The position numbers and the translations under genes were made by a program. A stretch of DNA of 5,714 nucleotides from Candidatus Mediterraneibacter colneyensis. GTDB taxonomy: Bacteria; Bacillota; Clostridia; Lachnospirales; Lachnospiraceae. This document shows, piece after piece, positions 1-5,409 of the stretch. How positions within the stretch are numbered: the first letter of the stretch is position 1; every line of letters starts with the position of its first letter. Below the pieces are notes generated by a model. It was not told the DNA's origin. It made no database searches and worked only from the letters and a program-made list of their open reading frames with translations. The DNA is taken from assembly GCA_019114745.1 (NCBI GenBank), contig DXEY01000079.1:1-5714 (forward strand). The letters run 5' to 3'.

Positions 1-1247
1 ACGTTGATGATCCCCGAAATGATAAGACTCAGGACATTTCCGGCAACGCCGCCTGCCAGACCGATAAACGCCGCTTCCAGAAGGAACAGCTGACGGATAT
101 TCTTCAGACTGCACCCGATCACCTTCATAACACCGATCTCTTTTGTTCTCTCGTAAATTGCCATCATCATCGTATTGGCGATCCCGATCGCCGCAACGAG
201 CAGGGACACTGCCCCGATCCCTCCGAGCACCGCCTGCACCATGGCAAGGTTCTTCTTCATCCCATTGATATACTCCACATTCGTATACACATCGTATCCG
301 AGACTGCGGATCGTCCGGGCAAGCTCCTCTACATGTTCCATGTCATCCGCCTGCACAGACACAGAGGAATAGACAAACTGTCTGTAGGGTTTCCCGCTCT
401 GGGTCGTCGGCTGCCCCGGGATCGCGCGTCCCCTGAACTCTTTCTGAAGATACTCTTTCAGCCTGTAAATATCACACAGCACGTTGTAAGAGTTGGCATT
501 ATAGGATTCCGTCCCGCCGGCAAGCACTCCGCACGCATCCAGGACATACTTCTTCGGAGTCTTTGGCGCCTCTGCGGCTCCCTCTCCCCCTTCAGTTCCT
601 CCTTCAGCCCCGATGCCGGGATCTCCCTGGGTCTGATAATAACTGTCCGTGTCCAGGATGACAAAGAGCTTATCTTTCCGAAGGTCAATATCGGGCAGTT
701 CTCCGTTCTCCCAGTACCCGCTCCCGGTGCCCCGCTCCATGAAATCCATAAGTACCATATTTCCGAACAGGAGTTCCAGGCCTGCGCTGTCCGGATCAGG
801 CAGCCTCCCTCCGGGTTCCAGTTCCAGATTCAGTCTTTCCAGCGCTTCCGGGGTCATCCCGCACAACTGCAGGTTGCCTTCATATTTTCCTTTCAGCGCC
901 AGGGCAGAGTAATTGATAACAGGGTCTGCACTCCTGACATGCTCCAGCGACTCCAGTTCTTTTATGGTTTCGTCCGTGATATATTTGTCGGCAGGTTCTT
1001 CGCCCCCGGATGAATCCGCACTGTAACTGTACGCCGCGCCCTCTGATTTCCCGCTGACGCTCAGTCCGGTAGTTCCGCCGTCCAGCGCCATCTGCTCGTA
1101 CATCGACTGCTGCAGTCCCAGGCCGAGCGAGATCATGACTACAATTGACGCCGTCCCGATCACCACGCCGAGGATCGTCAGGAAGGCACGCAGTTTCCGC
1201 CTTTTAAGGCTGCCTGCGCTCATCTTCAGTAAGTCGCTCCACCTCAT
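1..1247 (-). CDS. MacB/FtsX-type ABC transporter permease (3' end outside window)
   Basis: This is the membrane subunit of an ABC system of the MacB/LolC/FtsX superfamily. Such permeases do not form a classical channel but pass ATPase movement to extracytoplasmic domains for efflux, lipoprotein handling or signalling. I read 415 codons before the window edge. Helix 1 is at about residues 21-43, after the typical basic start MRWSDLLKM and the KRRKLRAFLTILGVVIG motif. A large extracellular domain covers about 45-335, helix 2 is at about 336-360, the FtsX signature NTMMMAIYERTKEIGVMKVIG spans about 358-378, and helix 3 begins near 388. Helix 4 and the C-terminus are missing only because the window ends. 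The start at 1247 is preferred to the ATG at 1223 because it gives the family N-terminus and has AGGAGG at 1257-1262, 9 nt upstream. The gene overlaps the upstream gene by 44 bp, which suggests translational coupling. A Gly/Glu-rich stretch at about 211-228 is probably a flexible loop. The substrate is unknown. Confidence 0.93.
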   Translation of the reverse strand, partial: MRWSDLLKMSAGSLKRRKLRAFLTILGVVIGTASIVVMISLGLGLQQSMYEQMALDGGTTGLSVSGKSEGAAYSYSADSSGGEEPADKYITDETIKELESLEHVRSADPVINYSALALKGKYEGNLQLCGMTPEALERLNLELEPGGRLPDPDSAGLELLFGNMVLMDFMERGTGSGYWENGELPDIDLRKDKLFVILDTDSYYQTQGDPGIGAEGGTEGGEGAAEAPKTPKKYVLDACGVLAGGTESYNANSYNVLCDIYRLKEYLQKEFRGRAIPGQPTTQSGKPYRQFVYSSVSVQADDMEHVEELARTIRSLGYDVYTNVEYINGMKKNLAMVQAVLGGIGAVSLLVAAIGIANTMMMAIYERTKEIGVMKVIGCSLKNIRQLFLLEAAFIGLAGGVAGNVLSLIISGIIN

Positions 1248-2808
1248 CCATCAACTCCTCCTCTTCCGATGACTGTAGCTTTCTTTTTCTCTTCTTCAGC
1301 AGTATGACCGCAGTTATTCCCGCTGCCGCCGCCACTGCTGCAGCAATTGCGATGATAAGTCCTGCCGGGGTCCCGTTTTCCTCCGGAATGTCCGTCATTA
1401 CTTCCATATCGCCCATCTCCACCTCAGCAGTCACTGTCATTGTAAAGGGCTGCTCCACGGTATATTCCTGTCCCGCATCGTCCTCATATGTCAGGACGAG
1501 CCGGCAGTTGTTCTCATCATAGGATTCTGCCGCAGCCGTTACAATCCCGTCGATCGTTCCCGTAGCACCTGATTCCAGGTTTCCGATGAACTGCTCCTGT
1601 CCCTCGATCGCCTCTCCCTCGAACCGCGCCTTAATATTGTACATTTTCACCCTTCCCAGATTATACAGGTTACAGGTGATATTGGCTTCTTCGTAAACCG
1701 CCACAGTATCAGGCATGATCTGGATCTTGCTGAACTCAAATCTGGCATCCTGCGTGACCGGGACTGCCAGGCTGGATTCTCCCTCGAACTGTGTGGCGTT
1801 TGCATCTTCATACTTCATCGTCATTGTAATGCTGTACGGTTTCTGTATCAGATCCGCACGGCTGTTCAGGTCGATGGAAATATCCTTTGTCCCATCTGCC
1901 GGGATTCTGTCAAGATAGATCGAGCTTGAGCCCGATACCGGAAGAAATGCCGGAGCCTCAGCCGCTTCCCCCTCTCCTGACGCCGGAGCCTGAAGGTCAA
2001 AGAGCATATTTGTGACCGCCGTCTTTTTAGAGGTATTCTTCAGGTGTATCACAAGTTTAAAATTATTTCCGGCTTTCACCACGCCCGGATCTGTATCAAA
2101 TCCCGTAACGATCACCCGGGGGACCGAACCGTCTGACGACCCCGAAGAGTCTCCTCCCAGGGCGACAGGGTCTCCATTTGAAACAGCCGCGTATCCGTCA
2201 TCTCCTGCCAGGGCAGCGTCTCCACTGCCGGATCCGCCCGATCCTCCGCTGACGCCGGATGATCCGCTGGTCTGTGAACCACCCTGGCTGTTTCCGCTGC
2301 CGCCTTCTCCGGACGACCCTTTCTTTGCTTCGGTTTTTACAAACACATACCGTTCTGTCTCATAGGCTCTGTCTCCGTCGTCATAGGCAAGCCTGAACAC
2401 CAGCCTGTAGGATTTCCCGGTCACATCGCTTCGGACTGTCAGTTTGTCATCGCCGCTCCCCCAAGATGCAGACGCCTGGCTTCCTGCTTTGATGGCGCCC
2501 AGATCCTGGTCATAATTGAGCTGGTCTATCTCAAAAGGCCAGTCCTCCGTATTGTCGATCACCGGAGTGATCGTCACATTTTCTGCGTCAGCATTTCCTT
2601 TGTTCAGGACATTGATCTTCAGCTGTGCTTTTTCTCCTGCTTTATAGACAGGAGCCTTTTGTCCGTCACCTACGCTCAGCACGATCTGGCTCAGCGTTTT
2701 TGTCCCCGGTTTTCCGCTGTCCTCTGCCCTGGCTGTCGCCGGCAGGAACAGACAGAACGCAAAGACCGCGCAGAGCAGTCTTGCTCCTGTTTTTCCAAAT
2801 CTTCTCAT
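1204..2808 (-). CDS. Secreted, membrane-anchored CARDB/COG1361-like protein of the ABC operon
   Basis: This 534-residue protein is exported and anchored by one C-terminal helix. A signal peptide occupies residues 1-28 (basic MRRFGKTGAR, hydrophobic core, probable cleavage after ATARA). Three beta-rich repeats follow at about 38-160, 232-350 and 356-460. Each carries a CARDB-like core in which a 'K-x-G' or similar turn precedes a strand ending in LNKGNADAENVTI, LKNTSKKTAVTNM or LYNLGRVKMYNIK. Repeats 1 and 2 are separated by a low-complexity Gly/Ser linker at about 163-228. A hydrophobic Ala/Ile-rich helix lies at about 482-504, then the positive stop KKRKRK and an acidic tail rich in Glu. It lies between an ABC ATPase and a MacB-type permease, with GGAGG at 2818-2822 placed 9 nt before the ATG. 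By analogy with MacA in Gram-negative MacB systems it may act as the extracellular adaptor or substrate-binding part, but that is inference. No catalytic motif is seen. Confidence 0.88.
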   Translation of the reverse strand: MRRFGKTGARLLCAVFAFCLFLPATARAEDSGKPGTKTLSQIVLSVGDGQKAPVYKAGEKAQLKINVLNKGNADAENVTITPVIDNTEDWPFEIDQLNYDQDLGAIKAGSQASASWGSGDDKLTVRSDVTGKSYRLVFRLAYDDGDRAYETERYVFVKTEAKKGSSGEGGSGNSQGGSQTSGSSGVSGGSGGSGSGDAALAGDDGYAAVSNGDPVALGGDSSGSSDGSVPRVIVTGFDTDPGVVKAGNNFKLVIHLKNTSKKTAVTNMLFDLQAPASGEGEAAEAPAFLPVSGSSSIYLDRIPADGTKDISIDLNSRADLIQKPYSITMTMKYEDANATQFEGESSLAVPVTQDARFEFSKIQIMPDTVAVYEEANITCNLYNLGRVKMYNIKARFEGEAIEGQEQFIGNLESGATGTIDGIVTAAAESYDENNCRLVLTYEDDAGQEYTVEQPFTMTVTAEVEMGDMEVMTDIPEENGTPAGLIIAIAAAVAAAAGITAVILLKKRKRKLQSSEEEELMDEVERLTEDERRQP

Positions 2809-2823
2809 ATTCCTCTTCCTCCA

Positions 2824-3531
2824 TCATATATTCTGACTGTCTGGTTGATTCCGGGTATCGATCTTTACGATCTTTCCGTCGATAATGTGAAATACCCGGT
2901 CTGCATACTCTGCCAGATGGTTGTCATGGGTCACCATCACCAGCGTCATGCCCTGCTCTCTTACGACTTTCCTCATCAGCCGCATCACATCCTCTGATGT
3001 ATGAGAGTCCAGGTTACCGGTCGGTTCGTCGGCATAGATGATTGCAGGGGCTGATACAAGGGCTCTCGCCACTCCCACTCTCTGCTGCTGTCCGCCCGAC
3101 ATCTGGTTTGGCATATGTTTTCTGTGGCTCTCCAGACCGACTAACGACAACATCTGCTCCGCCTTCCTGATGCGTTCCTTCGGCGGCTCCCCGCGGAAAG
3201 TAAGCGGCAGCGCCACGTTTTCCAGCGCATTCATCGTACCGAGGAGGTGGAAAGACTGGAAGATAAATCCGACATTTTCCCTGCGGAACCGCACCAGCTC
3301 GTCTTCTTTCATCGTCTCAATATGCTTCCCATTTACAATAACCTCGCCTTTTGTCGGTTTTTCAAGGCCCGCCAGCATATTGAGAAGCGTAGATTTTCCG
3401 GAACCGCTCGTTCCGACAATAGCGCAGAACTCCCCTCTTCCGATCTCAAAACTCACACCGTCCAGCGCCCGGACGACAGAATCTCCCACCCGGTAGAGTT
3501 TGAACAGATTTTTTACGGTGATCGCTCCTAT
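2824..3531 (-). CDS. ABC transporter ATP-binding protein, LolD/MacB class
   Basis: This cytoplasmic ATPase powers the permease encoded two genes downstream. Numbered from the proposed start it has 235 residues, the usual length for the class. The A-loop Tyr is at 13 (NLFKLYR), Walker A GTSGSGKST is at 40-48, the Q-loop Gln is at 92 (FIFQSFHLL), the signature MSGGQQQR starts at 144, Walker B AIIYADE is at 163-169 with Glu169, the D-loop is in GNLDS, and the switch His is at 202 (VTHD). All catalytic elements are intact. The start is odd. The frame from the upstream TAA (3571-3573) contains no ATG, GTG or TTG until a GTG at 3489, and that GTG would remove the first strand and the A-loop Tyr. 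An ATA at 3529-3531 lies 8 nt after AGGAGG and gives a normal N-terminus, so I place the start there. The gene ends 15 bp before the accessory gene. Function of the family is certain; the start is inferred. Confidence 0.93.
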   Translation of the reverse strand: MGAITVKNLFKLYRVGDSVVRALDGVSFEIGRGEFCAIVGTSGSGKSTLLNMLAGLEKPTKGEVIVNGKHIETMKEDELVRFRRENVGFIFQSFHLLGTMNALENVALPLTFRGEPPKERIRKAEQMLSLVGLESHRKHMPNQMSGGQQQRVGVARALVSAPAIIYADEPTGNLDSHTSEDVMRLMRKVVREQGMTLVMVTHDNHLAEYADRVFHIIDGKIVKIDTRNQPDSQNI

Positions 3532-3539
3532 CGTACTCT

Positions 3540-3545
3540 CCTCCT
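3540..3545 (-). promoter_or_regulatory. Shine-Dalgarno sequence supporting an ATA start of the ABC ATPase
   Basis: AGGAGG, inside the longer AAGGAGGAG at 3538-3546, is a near-perfect anti-16S match. Eight nucleotides separate it from the ATA at 3529-3531. It lies far too distant (about 50 nt) from the GTG at 3489 to serve that codon, so it argues that translation begins at the ATA or at a codon mutated or misread as ATA. Confidence 0.75.
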
Positions 3546-3681
3546 TTCTTTCACATAGCTGTTTCTGATTTTACGGGATGAATTGGAATATTTTAGAATA
3601 GAAATATGAAGTTTTTCTTAAAAGAGTTCTCCGAAAGAACGGGAAGCAGAAAGAGGTATTATCGGCGGGACTGTAAAACTA

Positions 3682-3710
3682 TTGTAACTATACTTACATT
3701 CATATATAAA
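3682..3710 (+). promoter_or_regulatory. Sigma-A-like promoter for the sigma-factor operon
   Basis: A -35 box TTGTAA (3682-3687) and a -10 box TATAAA (3705-3710) are separated by 17 nt in an AT-rich stretch that stands out from the GC-rich genes on both sides. Transcription would start near 3717, giving a leader of about 45 nt before the ATG at 3762. The match looks like the housekeeping vegetative consensus rather than an ECF promoter, so autoregulation by the encoded factor is not evident. Confidence 0.55.
3683..3698. promoter_or_regulatory. Inverted repeat TGTAA-N6-TTACA over the -35 box (possible operator)
   Basis: TGTAA at 3683-3687 and TTACA at 3694-3698 are perfect complementary arms of 5 bp around a 6-bp centre, and the left arm covers most of the predicted -35 hexamer. 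A repressor bound here would block the promoter. The arms are short and the region is AT-rich, so chance is possible. No regulator gene is present in the window. Confidence 0.3.
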
Positions 3711-3761
3711 ATAGAATATTGGATTGTACAAAAGGAACTGATTTGGCAGGGGGCGGAAAGA

Positions 3762-4328
3762 ATGACGGATGAAGAACTTTACCGCTGCTATCTGGACGGC
3801 GACGAGGACGGGCTTACGGAGCTGATGGACCGATATGGCAGTGCCCTTACCCTATATATTGACGGATACCTCGGCGACATTCACGAAGCCGAGGATCTGA
3901 TGATCGAGGTGTTTTCCTATCTGCTTACAAAGCGGCCCCGTATCCGGGACGGCGGCTTGAAAGCCTATCTCTATAAAGCCGCCCGGCACATGGTGCTGCG
4001 GCACAAAACCAGAAGGCCCGTTGTGTTCAGTCTGGAAGATCTGGCGGAAGAACCGGAGGCTGGAACACTGATCGAGGAAGTCATAAAGGACAGGGAACAC
4101 AGCCGTATCCTGCACCTTTGTATGGAGAGGCTGCATGCGGAGTACCGGGGAACGCGTAGCCGCTGTCAGGCGGCGTGTGGAGCAGATCGAAAGGCAGAAA
4201 CGACAGCGCAGGAACCGCCTTATGGCACTGTCCGCAGCGGCGGCCTGCCTTGCCGTGATCATAGGACTGTCCTTTGCCATGCCCGGCATTTCGGAAAAAC
4301 TGGCTGCGGGGAACTATATGGAATATGA
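3762..4328 (+). CDS. Sigma-70-family RNA polymerase sigma factor, region 4 missing (truncated or broken)
   Basis: The N-terminal 129 residues are a sigma factor of the small, ECF-like kind found in Firmicutes. Region 2 is clear, with ELYRCYLDGDEDGLTELMDRYG at the start, then DIHEAEDLMIEVFSYL (about 39-54) matching the polymerase-binding helix, and the -10-reading part at about 63-85 (GGLKAYLYKAARHMVLRHKT). The linker continues to LHLCMERLHAEYR at 117-129, the sequence that normally leads straight into region 4. Instead the frame runs into GTRSRCQAACG and then 50 or so unrelated residues to a TGA at 4326-4328. No helix-turn-helix for the -35 box appears in any frame. The last ~180 bases are also the coding DNA of the next gene in another frame. 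As it stands the product could bind core polymerase but should not recognise a -35 element, so it may be a pseudogene. The ATG at 3762 has AGGGGG 8 nt upstream. The reading frame opens further, to an ATG at 3606, but that lies upstream of the predicted promoter. Confidence 0.8.
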   Translation: MTDEELYRCYLDGDEDGLTELMDRYGSALTLYIDGYLGDIHEAEDLMIEVFSYLLTKRPRIRDGGLKAYLYKAARHMVLRHKTRRPVVFSLEDLAEEPEAGTLIEEVIKDREHSRILHLCMERLHAEYRGTRSRCQAACGADRKAETTAQEPPYGTVRSGGLPCRDHRTVLCHARHFGKTGCGELYGI

Positions 4329-4491
4329 AACAGCAGCAAGCATTTTTGGCGGCAGCGCTGCCGCCGGATATATCATCATCGGACTTTTGTCCTTTGCCCT
4401 GGGCATATGCGTGACGGTCCTGTGTTTTAAGATCACAGCCTTTCGGAAAAAAGACAAAGGAACAGGAGACAGCGATGATAGAGTTCATTGA
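4135..4491 (+). CDS. Small two-helix membrane protein following the sigma factor (anti-sigma candidate)
   Basis: This 118-residue protein has a strongly basic cytoplasmic N-terminus at 5-28 (ERVAAVRRRVEQIERQKRQ), helix 1 at about 28-49, a short outside loop with YMEYETAASIF, helix 2 at about 77-100 (AAGYIIIGLLSFALG), and a charged tail. I recognise it only as the kind of small protein that sits beside such sigma factors; no named domain is evident. Placement directly after the sigma gene and a membrane location with a basic cytoplasmic segment suggest it could hold the sigma factor at the membrane, but that is inference. The start is peculiar. The first codons ATG CGG AGT ACC overlie the sigma codons for HAEYR in another frame, with GGAGAGG at 4124-4130 only 4 nt upstream. 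No other start exists in this frame after the stop at 4084-4086. Its native start may have been lost in a deletion. It overlaps the next gene by 17 bp. It resembles the product of the gene at 5131. Confidence 0.75.
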   Translation: MRSTGERVAAVRRRVEQIERQKRQRRNRLMALSAAAACLAVIIGLSFAMPGISEKLAAGNYMEYETAASIFGGSAAAGYIIIGLLSFALGICVTVLCFKITAFRKKDKGTGDSDDRVH

Positions 4492-5164
4492 CAACATGAC
4501 ACAGCTTTTTGCCGCGCTGTCCGGCTGTATTCTCTCCGGAGTGTTCTACCTGCGAAGCCGCAGGCAGCCTTATTTTCTGCTCTGCTGTTTCTATGGCTGC
4601 TTCGGATCTGGTATGCTCTACTGGCTGCTTTACACACTTCTTGTCGCGGACGCGCCGCCGATGTTTTATGTGTCGGACATCGGATGGATCAGTTGTTTCC
4701 TATTTTTGCTTCTGCTGCAGCACAGTCTCTCGGACAAAGAGGAACGAACGCTCCACAGCCGCGTACCGTGGCTCGCGCTCGTGATTGAAATACCGTTGAC
4801 CGCGTACTTTATCAGCATAGGCGACGTGCTTTATAACCTGATTGTCGGCGCTCTGATGGCAGCTATGCTCCGGATGTCCATACGGGGGCTTGTCTGGCAA
4901 AGCAGACAGCCGGAGCCGGATCAGGGCAAGTGGTTTTTCCACCTTGTCATAACAGGCTATATCGTTTTGGAAAACTGCCTGTGGCTCTCCAGCTATCCCT
5001 GGGTGAGCGATACACTGACTAATCCTTATTTCTGGTTTGATTTTGCCGTGACCGCTTCTCTTCTTGCGCTGTTTCCGGCAATAAGTGAAAGGTTTTTTAG
5101 AGACGGTTTTCTGAAAGGAGGGCAACAGGAATGTATGATACGGCAACCCGTGTCGGATTGGTAA
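4475..5164 (+). CDS. Seven-helix integral membrane protein of unknown function
   Basis: The protein has 229 residues and is almost entirely hydrophobic. Probable helices are at about 8-26, 33-57, 68-84, 97-115, 117-135, 152-172 and 184-204, with Arg/Lys-rich turns such as YLRSRRQPY and RMSIRGLVWQSRQ facing the cytoplasm. The overall plan is seven helices with an outside N-terminus and a short cytoplasmic tail, like a small sensor-type membrane domain, but I see no enzyme motif, no histidine kinase part and no conserved transporter signature. AGGAG at 4464-4468 is 6 nt before the ATG. The gene overlaps both neighbours (17 bp upstream, 34 bp downstream), so it is translated in step with the two small membrane proteins. 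A role as membrane receptor or partner for the upstream sigma factor is a guess from position only. Confidence 0.8.
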   Translation: MIEFIDNMTQLFAALSGCILSGVFYLRSRRQPYFLLCCFYGCFGSGMLYWLLYTLLVADAPPMFYVSDIGWISCFLFLLLLQHSLSDKEERTLHSRVPWLALVIEIPLTAYFISIGDVLYNLIVGALMAAMLRMSIRGLVWQSRQPEPDQGKWFFHLVITGYIVLENCLWLSSYPWVSDTLTNPYFWFDFAVTASLLALFPAISERFFRDGFLKGGQQECMIRQPVSDW

Positions 5165-5409
5165 AAAAACGTGTTCGTCAGAAACGGCGCAGGCAGGAAA
5201 CGCGCGCCCTTTGCAGCCTGTCCGCCCTGTGCATTTTTCTTGCTGCTTCTCTGGCAGGAATGATCCGGGCATTTACAGGTTCCGGGCACTTCGCCGCGAT
5301 CTCTTTGTACGGCTCTATTTCCATGGTGCAGACGGCGCGCAGGTGCCGACTGAAGAACAGGGCGTCACCTGGACATCCAGTGATCCCGAGGTGGTCATGG
5401 TTGATGTAA
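5131..5409 (+). CDS. Second small membrane protein, similar to the 4135 gene, C-terminus apparently lost
   Basis: The 92-residue frame begins MYDTATRVGLVKKRVRQKRR and has a helix at about 27-45 (LCSLSALCIFLAASLAGM). The basic segment followed by a hydrophobic helix matches the plan of the 4135 product, including the shared R-V-x-x-V-(K/R)-(K/R)-R-V pattern, so the two look like paralogues. Here the second helix is missing. After AAISLYGSIS (about residue 64, near 5320) the frame turns into a Gly/Arg/Pro-rich tail (VQTARRCRLKNRASPGHP) with no hydrophobic segment, while the Ig-like surface protein is read in another frame over the same bases. I take residues 65-92 as out-of-frame sequence beyond a breakpoint. 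GGAGG at 5117-5121 is 9 nt before the ATG, so initiation itself looks intact. It overlaps the seven-helix gene by 34 bp. Function is unknown. Confidence 0.6.
   Translation: MYDTATRVGLVKKRVRQKRRRQETRALCSLSALCIFLAASLAGMIRAFTGSGHFAAISLYGSISMVQTARRCRLKNRASPGHPVIPRWSWLM

Noticed and set aside
333..1013. Long plus-strand open frame of 226 codons
   Set aside because: It lies antisense to the permease, which has a clear FtsX signature and a proper start; the translated product has no recognisable motif and no ribosome site.
2125..2322. Possible DNA tandem repeat in the accessory gene
   Set aside because: It codes for a Gly/Ser-rich linker of irregular composition; there is no regular repeat unit at DNA level.
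3038..3496. Plus-strand open frame opposite the ABC ATPase
   Set aside because: It is a shadow of the ATPase, whose Walker A, signature and Walker B motifs are all intact on the minus strand.
3571..3700. Minus-strand promoter for the ABC operon
   Set aside because: Candidates such as TACAAT or TAAAAT have poor -35 partners or wrong spacing, so none is worth listing as a feature.
3606..3761. N-terminal extension of the sigma factor from an ATG at 3606
   Set aside because: The extension lies upstream of the predicted promoter, is rich in Lys/Arg/Tyr unlike sigma N-termini, and the ATG at 3762 has a good ribosome site and the usual MTDEELY start.
4700..5272. Minus-strand open frame of 190 codons
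   Set aside because: It is antisense to the seven-helix gene and its neighbour, which have ribosome sites and fit the plus-strand operon.
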